From: Bacteroidota bacterium
GTDB taxonomy: Bacteria; Bacteroidota; Bacteroidia; Sphingobacteriales; Sphingobacteriaceae
Length of the DNA: 45,899 bases
Assembly: GCA_013286235.1 (NCBI GenBank)
Contig: JABDGE010000026.1
Span: 1-45,899 of the forward strand
Direction of reading: 5' to 3'
A model generated the notes under the pieces. That model searched no databases and was not told the DNA's origin. It worked only from the letters and a program-made list of their open reading frames with translations. Shown here piece by piece: positions 35,688 through 43,561 of this stretch. Both the position numbers and the translations under genes were made by a program. Numbering within the stretch: position 1 is the stretch's first letter; each line of letters begins with the position of its first letter.

Positions 35688-36632
35688 TTAGTCGTTGAGA
35701 AACCCGACATGATATATGGATATTTCTCCGTTTGCTATCCGAGTTATTTGGTTTCTCGTGTCACCCGGGCTAACGCGCCAAACGTCGACATTCGCCAGTC
35801 TTAACGAAACGAGTAAACTAATCAGGGTAAACGGTTTTGGACCACAAGGGGCTATTATTACCCTATAATTCAAAATAAGAGTTTTGCACAAATCGTATAA
35901 AATTCTTTCCAGATAATCCAAATTGTTAATCGGATATTTATAAATCTTATTCGGTGGAATGGTTTTGATTAGTTCGCTATTTAATTTTTCGACGTCTTTA
36001 ACAAACTGGCCCTCTTTGGGATTGTCGTTGTAGAATATGAACGTATCAGCGTCGAAGTACTCGGTCAGACCGTATGCCCTTTCGGCTTCGTAACCCATGC
36101 CTATTATCAGTGCGGTAGGCTTGTCTGGGAACGAGAATTCTGAATAACCATCGATCGGATTTACATGGATGTTTTGAGTAATTTGTTTCGCCGGAGGATG
36201 GTACTTGGCAAACGAATAACTAAAGTACGCGTTTATCTGAGATGAAAAATCGTTGTATACCAAACATCTTAATAATGATGCATACCATAGGCTTGTCATC
36301 GAAGAATAATCAACTAGGATGTTAATGGATTGATTATTCAAAAAAACATCTTTGATTGTTTTTGATAATAAGCCTTCCATAAAGTAGTCGTCATCGCCGC
36401 TACCTTCAATATATTTATATCCAAGTTTTTCAAACCATTTGTCGTTTCTTTTTCGCTGAATACTATCTTGATTACTATTAAAACCACAACAAATTTTAGT
36501 TGCACCTTCTAGTTGCTTTATTAGCTTTCTTGCAAGATAAGTACTCCGTTGTTCGTATCCGGATGAAACAATAACCAAATCAATATTTGGCAATGCCATT
36601 AGGGAGACATCTTTAGTTTTAATTCCCTTCAT
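35688..36632 (-). CDS. Two-lobed Rossmann-like protein of unknown function
   Basis: A 314-residue soluble protein, last in the four-gene operon (ATG overlaps the ATPase stop as ATGA). I recognise no named family. Two halves appear to be repeats of one fold. Half 1 has IDLVIVSSGYEQRSTYLA (18-34), then INILVDYSSMTSLWYASLLRCL (103-124). Half 2 has ALIIGMGYEAERAYGL (174-189), then YRVIIAPCGPKPFTLISLLVSL (256-277). Each half starts with a strand and a GYExxR motif and ends with a strand, loop and SLL-type helix. That resembles Rossmann-like nucleotide or ligand sensors of the CARF kind. It has no obvious nuclease motif. It could be the sensor or effector of the operon; this is an inference. AT-rich composition, like its neighbours. 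Confidence 0.6.
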   Translation of the reverse strand: MKGIKTKDVSLMALPNIDLVIVSSGYEQRSTYLARKLIKQLEGATKICCGFNSNQDSIQRKRNDKWFEKLGYKYIEGSGDDDYFMEGLLSKTIKDVFLNNQSINILVDYSSMTSLWYASLLRCLVYNDFSSQINAYFSYSFAKYHPPAKQITQNIHVNPIDGYSEFSFPDKPTALIIGMGYEAERAYGLTEYFDADTFIFYNDNPKEGQFVKDVEKLNSELIKTIPPNKIYKYPINNLDYLERILYDLCKTLILNYRVIIAPCGPKPFTLISLLVSLRLANVDVWRVSPGDTRNQITRIANGEISIYHVGFLND

Positions 36633-38503
36633 GATAAACTAAAGGTTAATTGTTCAGAAATTTTTTCTTTCTTTCCCTTTGTTAAAATAACGCTCAGTTT
36701 TACATGTTTATATTCGCGAATTGGGAGATTAAAGTAAGGGTGCAAAAGATATGAAAGCCTGAATTTTTTATTTTTTAAACCTTCCGATGTAACTACCATT
36801 TTTGGTTCTAAATAAATTAACGCGCCCAAATGAATACCCAATTCGATTAATTCAACAATTTTTTCCGGAACATTGTCGTCAATTGTAAAAGTTGAAAAAA
36901 CATCCATTTTAAAACTCTCTTTTAGCATCTTACTAGCAAAATAGCTACCGATTTCCTTTATCAAAGTACCTAAATTTAGGAATTTATTAGGATATATTTC
37001 TCTGTTTGAATCGGGGTGGGAGCTAATTAAATCAAGATATTTTTTTGAGAATTCATGAATTGTTGCTGATTGTTGTTGAATCCCAATTTTTGCTTTGTAT
37101 GAATTTTCACCTAACATCTGTAATATCGAGTCAGCCAAACCAATTAAAAACCTTGGATTTCCATCACACAATTCGTAAATGGTGGGCAGACCATAATATA
37201 GCCCTGGGTTTTTTCTACCTCTAGCCTGGGCATTCGCTTTTTTAAAAGCGAGTCTAAACAAGGCAATTTGAAGTATTTTACGAAAAATCTGATCAAGTTG
37301 TTCGCTAGATTCTGGCACCGGATTCAGCGGATTTATTTGTTTGTGCACCAAGAAATATCTAAAACTTTCATCTATTCTAGCTAATTCTTTAAAAAGGGCG
37401 TAATATTGATTTCCTTGAGCATAAGGGCTACTACTTAGTGTTTGCCTTTCTTGGATTTTTAATCTTGTAAAAATTTTTGACAAATTTCGAGTTTCTGAGT
37501 CTTCTCCAAACACATCAATCGGTTTTCGAGAATTGGCGAAAAATCTTTGGAACTTCTGAGTTAATAGTTTTTCGCCAAATAAGTTCCAGTCCTTCTCTCC
37601 CTTTAAATTGTGATTCCAAGTTCTTACTACCCTGTAATCTTCTTCTTCTCTTGCTTCAATTTCTACAGTTTTCTTGGACAGCTTGTCCACAATTGAAACC
37701 AGCGGGCTAGTAGTTAATTTAAATATAAACCTTTGATCGATACTTCTAAATTTCTGAATTAATTCGTATTGCAGCCAATCTGGCGATATTTCCAATTCAT
37801 CAAAACATAAGGCCCATTTTGCATCCTTATATTTCTTAAAAACGCCCTCGAAGATTGTACATCCCATTAGAATAAGATCAAAATAATCTTGGTAGAAATA
37901 ATCCGGAAGTTGTTCTAGTCGAAAATTGGATTCGTATCTTATCTTCTTAAGCAACGTATTTCCGAATTGTAATCGACGGAAAAGAGCTTGCTTGATTGAA
38001 TCTACCGTTGGGATAATTGGCTTTTCAATAGCCCAACTATTTATTAACTGCGTGCATAAATTAGCCTCTTGGTTAAGAATTTCTTCATTAGGAATAAAAT
38101 CACTATTAATATTGATCAATTGCTCAAACGTATTCAGTAAGCATATTAAAATGTTATTTGTCACTAGAAACCTTGGGAAATTATCGATGATGCTATTGGG
38201 AAATGATGAGTCCTTTTTAAATATCTCAATTTGCCTTTTCCATTGTACATCTGAAGGGATATATATCGCTACAAATTGAACATCCCACTTAACGGCATCG
38301 TTATGCTGAGAGTAATAATATTGGCTCAGAGGCGTCAACATCTTTAACAAGGTCGTTTTACCGCTTCCTCTCGGTCCCATGAGCAATGTATGGTTGTTGC
38401 TCAAAAGTTGTTCAAACTGGGAATTACCAATAAATGTCTTGGCGATATCTTCGAATGACAAATACCGTGCATTGAAAGACTCATATATGTCCAACTTTGT
38501 CAT
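36629..38503 (-). CDS. ORC/CDC6-like AAA ATPase
   Basis: A 624-residue ATPase. Walker A is GPRGSGKTT (43-51), Walker B is ALCFDE (231-236), and a sensor-1-like FKLTTSP follows at about 261-267. The N-terminal FNARYLSFEDIAKTFIGNSQFEQLLSNNHTLLMGPRGSGKTTLLKM matches what is usually named the ORC-CDC6 family AAA ATPase of uncharacterised bacterial gene clusters. The remaining 350 residues are helical, with an acidic/basic patch and no nuclease motif. It may assemble on DNA or regulate its partners by ATP hydrolysis. It is third in the operon, with ATGA overlaps on both sides. It could be the core of an anti-phage system, but no experiment on this family is known to me. Confidence 0.75.
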   Translation of the reverse strand: MTKLDIYESFNARYLSFEDIAKTFIGNSQFEQLLSNNHTLLMGPRGSGKTTLLKMLTPLSQYYYSQHNDAVKWDVQFVAIYIPSDVQWKRQIEIFKKDSSFPNSIIDNFPRFLVTNNILICLLNTFEQLININSDFIPNEEILNQEANLCTQLINSWAIEKPIIPTVDSIKQALFRRLQFGNTLLKKIRYESNFRLEQLPDYFYQDYFDLILMGCTIFEGVFKKYKDAKWALCFDELEISPDWLQYELIQKFRSIDQRFIFKLTTSPLVSIVDKLSKKTVEIEAREEEDYRVVRTWNHNLKGEKDWNLFGEKLLTQKFQRFFANSRKPIDVFGEDSETRNLSKIFTRLKIQERQTLSSSPYAQGNQYYALFKELARIDESFRYFLVHKQINPLNPVPESSEQLDQIFRKILQIALFRLAFKKANAQARGRKNPGLYYGLPTIYELCDGNPRFLIGLADSILQMLGENSYKAKIGIQQQSATIHEFSKKYLDLISSHPDSNREIYPNKFLNLGTLIKEIGSYFASKMLKESFKMDVFSTFTIDDNVPEKIVELIELGIHLGALIYLEPKMVVTSEGLKNKKFRLSYLLHPYFNLPIREYKHVKLSVILTKGKKEKISEQLTFSLS

Positions 38504-39660
38504 CTTATTAATTTTGAAATTAATTTCGGTTTGTTTGGATAATTGGGCGAAAACTCTAAATCGTATTCAGTTTCCAAAATCTTGGAAAGATCAACTTGAT
38601 TTGCATTTGTAAGAAATTTTAAATCAGGAATTGCAGTCGCCAACGGCTCATAATAACTTCGATTTTCTTTTGTTTTTTCCGAAAGCCAATCATTAATCGT
38701 CTTTGCCAAAGTTTTTATGTCACCATTAAACCCGAAACCTGTCAAGCAGGGGAAACGAGTATCGAGTCGACTAACCCAACCCTCTTGGGGCGCGTAAATC
38801 CAAGACTCAATATAGCCCTTTGCTTCTCCAGCCTCTAGATTAATAATGTGGAATGTATTGTCGCTTTTTAAATCTTTAACATTCATTAAAGACGAAAGGC
38901 TGCCTGCGCAAAAGATTGGCAACGATTGGTAAATAGTTAATCTGGCGTCGTGTTTATGCCCATGAATTAATATTTGAAATTTATATTGATTTAATAATGC
39001 TATCAGTTCGTCGCCCTTGTCCAGCATATCTAAATCTTCATAATCCATATTAGAATGAGGAATTGGGTGGTGATGGATTAAAACGATCTTATAATCGAAT
39101 CCCGTCAGGTCTTTTTTTTGCAGTTCTTTCCTAATGGAGTCTAACTGCGAAATATCAATCTTGGATTTCTTAGCAGTCTTTGAATTATTATGAAAATGAC
39201 AACTATTGATGTTTAGCACTAAAATGTTTTCAAAATCAACAAAGCTGTAGCCATTTGTCCAGAAATCACCTCTAACCAAGTCGCTAGGAATTGGATAATT
39301 TGCATCCAAAAGCTGCAAATCGAGATTTACATTTCCAATATCGTCATTTCGACTAGCAACATCATGATTGCCAACCGTTGCAATTAATTTTTTAGCGCCG
39401 ATTTTTACTCTTATTTTCTCCAAATAAGACCACCCTGTGATAAGCCCCTGGGTATCTGCTAAATTTGTGATATCACCCGGACAAAGTAAAATGTATGCGT
39501 CAAGTTCGTCCTTGTCAATTAAATTTTTTAATGCTTTAATCGGATGTCGGGTTTCTGATCTTCCTATGTCATCGCTATATAGATATGTCGCAACGTCAGG
39601 GGGTTTTTCCTTAGAACTGTGCATACAATGCATATCACTTACAACGGCGATTTTTATCAT
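38500..39660 (-). CDS. Calcineurin-like metallophosphoesterase
   Basis: A 386-residue enzyme with all five metal-site blocks: DMH (Asp9, His11), GD (62-63), GNHD (97-100), HHHP (196-199) and GHKH (234-237). The catalytic part covers about 1-260, and the remaining 125 residues are an unassigned C-terminal extension. The fold includes protein phosphatases, cyclic-nucleotide phosphodiesterases and the Mre11/SbcD nucleases. With a DNA methyltransferase and an ATPase on either side, a nuclease or a nucleotide-signal hydrolase are both reasonable; the sequence does not decide. Second gene of the operon; its ATG overlaps the methyltransferase stop, and its stop overlaps the ATPase ATG. Confidence 0.85.
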   Translation of the reverse strand: MIKIAVVSDMHCMHSSKEKPPDVATYLYSDDIGRSETRHPIKALKNLIDKDELDAYILLCPGDITNLADTQGLITGWSYLEKIRVKIGAKKLIATVGNHDVASRNDDIGNVNLDLQLLDANYPIPSDLVRGDFWTNGYSFVDFENILVLNINSCHFHNNSKTAKKSKIDISQLDSIRKELQKKDLTGFDYKIVLIHHHPIPHSNMDYEDLDMLDKGDELIALLNQYKFQILIHGHKHDARLTIYQSLPIFCAGSLSSLMNVKDLKSDNTFHIINLEAGEAKGYIESWIYAPQEGWVSRLDTRFPCLTGFGFNGDIKTLAKTINDWLSEKTKENRSYYEPLATAIPDLKFLTNANQVDLSKILETEYDLEFSPNYPNKPKLISKLIR

Positions 39661-40457
39661 AAAGATATATTTGTAATCAAGACCTCGGTTTCTAATTTTC
39701 TATGTTTCGCAAATCCGGAAATGTTCCTGACAGTAGATACCAATTCGCGATCCCATCCATCACATAAGAATAACGCTTCATCACAAAGAGCGTAACTCAA
39801 TACAAATTTTGCTTCTCGTTGATCAATGTATTCTATTAATTTTTTTAAGCGATTTAGGTCATCGAGCCCAAATGTGTCTGGTCCATATTGGCTAAATATT
39901 CTTTTATTCTTTATTGCATATGGCGGGTCCAAATAAATGAAGTCGTTTTTCCTACAATTATGGGTGACTATTTCTTCAAAATCACCATGGATAAATGACG
40001 CTTTTTGAAGATGGTTTGCAATAGACTCCAACGTCTCTAAATCTATAATCTTTCCACTACTTTCTGAGTAGGGTACATTAAACTTCCCTGAAAGGTTCGT
40101 ACGGTATAGACCATTAAAGCAGTATGTATTTAAATAAATGAATTTTGCCGCTTCAAGCGCTTCATCATCACCTGGCAAACTGTTATCTCTTAATTTATAG
40201 TATTGCTCTTTCCCTTTTTGAAAATTAGACAAATATTCAAACACCTCAATGTGGTGTGTTTTTATCGTGTTGTATGTCTTTATAAGTTGATGATTAATGT
40301 CACTCAATATTGCAATCTTAACAGGTAAGTTAAAGAACAACTGTCCCGAGCCGACAAAGGGCTCCAGGTATCGCTCAAAGGCTCCTGAATAATACTTAGT
40401 TAGGCTGGGAAGAAGTTTTTTCTTGCTACCAGCCCATCTTAAAAGAGTTCGTTTCAA
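39657..40457 (-). CDS. D12-class (Dam-type) DNA adenine-N6 methyltransferase
   Basis: A 266-residue enzyme of normal length for Dam/DpnIIA-type proteins. It opens with the SAM-related RWAGSKKKLLP (7-17), motif I PFVGSGQLFFNL (33-44), SDINHQLIKTYN (52-63) and the catalytic DPPY (177-180). The final region KHRKLETEVLITN is also family-typical. The start is TTG at 40457, as there is no in-frame ATG at the N-terminus. It transfers a methyl group from SAM to adenine in a short palindrome; GATC would be a guess. No companion restriction endonuclease is adjacent, so it may protect host DNA from another gene of the operon, or mark a regulatory site. First gene of the operon. Confidence 0.9.
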   Translation of the reverse strand: MKRTLLRWAGSKKKLLPSLTKYYSGAFERYLEPFVGSGQLFFNLPVKIAILSDINHQLIKTYNTIKTHHIEVFEYLSNFQKGKEQYYKLRDNSLPGDDEALEAAKFIYLNTYCFNGLYRTNLSGKFNVPYSESSGKIIDLETLESIANHLQKASFIHGDFEEIVTHNCRKNDFIYLDPPYAIKNKRIFSQYGPDTFGLDDLNRLKKLIEYIDQREAKFVLSYALCDEALFLCDGWDRELVSTVRNISGFAKHRKLETEVLITNISL

Positions 40458-40488
40458 TCGCCGATGTTTAGGTGAAAGTCTTTAAAAA

Positions 40489-40509
40489 TACATTTGTCCT
40501 ACAAATGTA
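40489..40509 (-). promoter_or_regulatory. Perfect dyad over the -7 box of the four-gene operon
   Basis: TACATTTGT, CCT, ACAAATGTA is a perfect 9-bp inverted repeat. On the minus strand the right arm holds TACATTTG (40509-40502), a TAnnTTTG -7 box about 45 bases before the TTG start of the methyltransferase gene. A TTG at 40534-40532 could be the -33 element, although the 22-base spacing is slightly long. Transcription would begin inside the dyad, so it is better read as a DNA operator than as an RNA hairpin. The regulator is unknown. Confidence 0.6.
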
Positions 40510-40940
40510 AAATATTAATATTGTATTCTCGCAATCATAACATACGGAGGTTTTCGTCCTGCCAATCCAAGAGGGCGCTCGATGCAACAAGGAAATGGCT
40601 GATGACCATGAAATGCCTAACTGTGGGCCGGGCCTTTATATTTCGGTGATCAAACTCCGTGAATGTTACGGCTGGCTGCGTCTTTCGCAGAGGCTCAGCG
40701 AAGTCGCAGATCAATTAAAATCCCGCTCGCATCATCGGCGTCCACCCATCATCGCATTCCCATGCGCGGGAGATTCGGATAGTTTGTAGCTGGTGCGTCA
40801 CTCGTGTGCGCCCAATTTGCGAGAAAACCATTGCGTCTAATGAAATATATCATCTGGTTTCAACTCGGGTCACTAAATCAGGCATTGAATGTCCGCAGTT
40901 ATAGCTTTCAGACACAGGATTTGTTTGAAAATATTAAGAA
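40510..40940. other. Intergenic region, higher GC, no gene supported
   Basis: This stretch differs from the AT-rich operon and kinase genes on either side. A 64-residue frame at 40595-40789 has no family signature, no good ribosome-binding site and looks like chance. GAGGGCGC at about 40570 mirrors GCGCCCTC at 35641-35648, on the far side of the operon. I see no RNA gene or terminator. Confidence 0.4.
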
Positions 40941-41057
40941 ATGGAACTATCGCTAAAAGGAACAGTTCCTATCTTGCTTGAATTAAATAAGGATTTTAAA
41001 AATCAAATTCTCTGTACATTTGACTTAAAATGTTTGACTTCAGAGAATCAAAAATAA
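40941..41057 (+). CDS. Possible 38-residue ORF overlapping the kinase-like gene
   Basis: A short frame MELSLKGTVPILLELNKDFK... of 38 residues ends 28 bases inside the following gene in another frame. No ribosome-binding site stands out (the bases before the ATG are AATATTAAGAA). It could be a leader peptide, a small partner, or chance. I list it because the overlap is like that of coupled small genes. Confidence 0.2.
   Translation: MELSLKGTVPILLELNKDFKNQILCTFDLKCLTSENQK
41015..41022 (+). promoter_or_regulatory. Candidate -7 box of the kinase-like gene
   Basis: TACATTTG matches TAnnTTTG and is the same word as in the operon dyad. A start of transcription about seven bases further on would fall at the ATG itself (41030), implying a leaderless message. 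No TTTG was seen at the correct -33 distance, so the box may be chance. Confidence 0.35.
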
Positions 41058-42199
41058 TAGTGCTAAGGGATTCCGACAGAATTTCAGAGGGCAATAATGC
41101 TTTTCTTTACGAAGATTTGGCAACCAAAAAAAAGTATGTGGTTAAGTTTTTGGGGGAAACTAATAAGGAAAGTGAGTTCTATTTGCTAACAGAGTTTAAA
41201 AAACTAGTCTTGCTTTCGGCGGAGCCGGAAATCGGCACCGTTTACGGACTTGTGTCGGTGGTGATGGAGAATGATTCGAGGCAGTTTTTAGGCTACCTTT
41301 TAGATTTCATAAATGGACAATCTTTACAAGAGGTTATACGAAAAGGCGATTTAGCGTTCCAGCAATATGCTGACATTTTAGCGCAGTTAGCGGCCGGACT
41401 AGAAAAAGCGGCTTATTATGAAATTAATCATCATGATCTGCACCCGGGAAATATCATGATCGATGTTTTTGGCAATGTTAAATTGATAGACTTTTTATGG
41501 AACGATTTCGATAACGACGCATATAAGGATTTGAAAGATTTTAAGGTTGTGGCTGCGAAACTTTACGAAGCGATAGCAAGTGTACATAAAATGAGCGCGG
41601 ACATTATATACAGATATAGTCAACAAATCGGCACGTTTAGGAATGCATCAAAAACGGTCCAGAAACTCAAAGACATATCTTCGACCCTTGCATTGCTTGA
41701 CGAGCAGGGAAAATACATACTTGCTGCCGTTCTTTCGCAGATCGATGAGAGGTTCAAACTTGGATTGAAATATATTAAGTCCGATATCACCATAAACCCC
41801 CAGTTTATCGTTGATCTGACAGAAGAGGAAAAACACTATATCGAGTTGGAAAAAAGCGCACCAAATACAGTTAAATATACCGACACCCGCAAAGTAAAAA
41901 TAACAAATTATCTGTCCAGTTATTTAGAGCCGTTGTTCAGCCAATTGAAAAATGCGCAGCTTTGTTATTTCGAGATATATGTATACAACAAAGGGCAAAA
42001 ATTTGAAGGACCGTATTCCGCTACGCTTGAAATTGACATTTTTATCGAACTCGCAAGATGGAAGGAAGTGCACGATAGCTTTTACTTTTTACCCGTCGTT
42101 ACTGAAACTGAATTTTTGGAACGACTTTTCAGTCACGAGTGGATCGATGAATTGTTTATGTATAATTCTTTGACCAAATGGCCTAACATGAAGGTCTGA
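41030..42199 (+). CDS. Protein-kinase-fold protein
   Basis: A 389-residue protein with the hallmarks of the kinase-like fold: a Gly/Asn-rich loop (ISEGNNAFLYE, 18-28), the ATP-binding lysine VVKFL (Lys39), the catalytic loop HHDLHPGNIM (Asp136, Asn141) and the metal-binding Asp154 in LIDFLW, which replaces the DFG motif. The HxDLHxGN loop with ID-F-x-W is usual for small-molecule kinases (aminoglycoside, choline) and for some atypical protein kinases. The C-terminal 180 residues have no known domain. It is next to the defence-like operon but divergent from it, with 572 bases between start codons. A role in phage sensing is possible, as known for other kinases, but not shown. Confidence 0.7.
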   Translation: MFDFRESKIIVLRDSDRISEGNNAFLYEDLATKKKYVVKFLGETNKESEFYLLTEFKKLVLLSAEPEIGTVYGLVSVVMENDSRQFLGYLLDFINGQSLQEVIRKGDLAFQQYADILAQLAAGLEKAAYYEINHHDLHPGNIMIDVFGNVKLIDFLWNDFDNDAYKDLKDFKVVAAKLYEAIASVHKMSADIIYRYSQQIGTFRNASKTVQKLKDISSTLALLDEQGKYILAAVLSQIDERFKLGLKYIKSDITINPQFIVDLTEEEKHYIELEKSAPNTVKYTDTRKVKITNYLSSYLEPLFSQLKNAQLCYFEIYVYNKGQKFEGPYSATLEIDIFIELARWKEVHDSFYFLPVVTETEFLERLFSHEWIDELFMYNSLTKWPNMKV

Positions 42200-42481
42200 G
42201 AAGTTGGTCGATACAAACCCGCTTCGCCGTCCGTAATGTCCAAACGCTCAACTGGCTGTATCTCATATCTTTATATTTTGATCAACCAACAGGACTAAAG
42301 CAGCAACTACAGCACGGATTCAAGGCAAGTAATTTACTATGCTGTGCGCGAGGCAAACCTGTTTTAGTTTCTTCTTACAAAGTTACAATAGTACTTAAGC
42401 ATATCGGCAAAGCTCTGATAATGCTGCATAAAATATGAGTAAAAACTGTATAGGAGGGTCCTGTTTTAAAACTTCTTTTAT
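42200..42481 (+). ncRNA. Candidate IS110 left end and bridge-RNA region
   Basis: The 282 bases between the kinase-like stop and the transposase ATG contain no gene. IS110-family elements encode a structured bridge RNA in a non-coding end next to the transposase gene, and in the IS110 group it lies upstream. This place and size fit, but no structure was computed. Element boundaries are not visible, as IS110 has no obvious terminal repeats, so the exact extent is uncertain. Confidence 0.3.
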
Positions 42482-43561
42482 ATGTTAAAGTATTCAGTGG
42501 GCCTTGATATTTCGGCCAAAACAGTTCATGCCTGCATCTCTGTCATCGATGCAACACAAAAGGTAACGGTTAAATCCAGTTGTAAAATAGATAACACGCC
42601 TTCTGGATTTAAGCAATTAGATCAATGGGTAAATAAGCATTACAGGCAAAAAGATATTCCTTTGGTAGTGAATATGGAAGCTACCGGGGTTTACTATGAG
42701 AACTGTGCTTTGTACCTGTTTAAAGGAGGCTATTCCGTTTCTGTATTGCTGCCCAATAAGGCAAAAAAATGGCTGCAATCCGAAGGGTTAAAGAGCAAAA
42801 ACGACAAGATAGACGCTCAGGGTTTATCAAAAATGGGGGCTGAAAAAGCATTGGAATTATGGCAGCCTGCAGCTGAATATTATTATGAGCTGCGTGCTAT
42901 GACCAGGCAGCGTCAAAGTTTGCAGGAGTTTAAAACGGCGGTTAATAACCAGTTGCATGCCGAGGAGCATGGCATGTACAAAAACAAATTGGTTATCAAG
43001 CAACTAACGAAACAGATCAAGTTTATTGAAGAGCAGATAGCCGATTTGGAAACAGCTATAGAAGCGCATATAGCTAGGGATGAAGAGGTCGCTCAAAAGG
43101 TTGAAAACATTTGTAAGATCAATGGACTGGGCGTCCAAACATTAGCCGTAATACTTGCCGAAACAAATGGGTTTGCCTTGTTTAAAAACGCACCGCAGTT
43201 GGTAAGCTATGCTGGTTACGATGTTATAGAAAACGAATCGGGTGACCATAAAGGAAAGACCAAAATATCCAAGAAGGGGAATTCCAGGATACGAAGGATA
43301 TTATTTATGCCCGCCTTCAATATGGTAACACATAAACAAACGCCATTTCTTGATCTTTATAAACGGACCTTTGAAAAACATGGTTTGAAAATGAAAAGTT
43401 ATGTGGCCGTACAAAAGAAATTATTGGTGCTGATCTACGCGCTTTGGAAAAACAATGCAGCTTATGACATTAATTACAAAAACAAACATACCAGAGAATT
43501 GGAGCAGGCGCTTCCTCTCGGCTTGGCTTCGATAGAAGCCAGGTTAGTCGATGTGATATAA
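42482..43561 (+). CDS. IS110-family DEDD transposase
   Basis: A 359-residue recombinase. The N-terminal RuvC-like domain has Asp9 (GLDIS), Glu66 (NMEATG), Asp108 and Asp111 (NDKIDAQ), the full DEDD set. A coiled-coil segment (about 140-205) precedes the Tnp20 domain with NGLGVQT (214-220), VSYAGYDVIENESGDHKGKTKISKKGN, in which Ser253 is the candidate catalytic serine, and RRILFMPAFN. Length and motifs are normal and the frame is unbroken. This family recombines DNA guided by a bridge RNA encoded within the element. It probably brought or rearranged the neighbouring accessory genes. Confidence 0.93.
   Translation: MLKYSVGLDISAKTVHACISVIDATQKVTVKSSCKIDNTPSGFKQLDQWVNKHYRQKDIPLVVNMEATGVYYENCALYLFKGGYSVSVLLPNKAKKWLQSEGLKSKNDKIDAQGLSKMGAEKALELWQPAAEYYYELRAMTRQRQSLQEFKTAVNNQLHAEEHGMYKNKLVIKQLTKQIKFIEEQIADLETAIEAHIARDEEVAQKVENICKINGLGVQTLAVILAETNGFALFKNAPQLVSYAGYDVIENESGDHKGKTKISKKGNSRIRRILFMPAFNMVTHKQTPFLDLYKRTFEKHGLKMKSYVAVQKKLLVLIYALWKNNAAYDINYKNKHTRELEQALPLGLASIEARLVDVI

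Noticed and set aside
40595..40789. 64-residue open frame between the operon and the kinase-like gene
   Set aside because: No ribosome-binding site, no motif and unusual composition; not supported as a gene.
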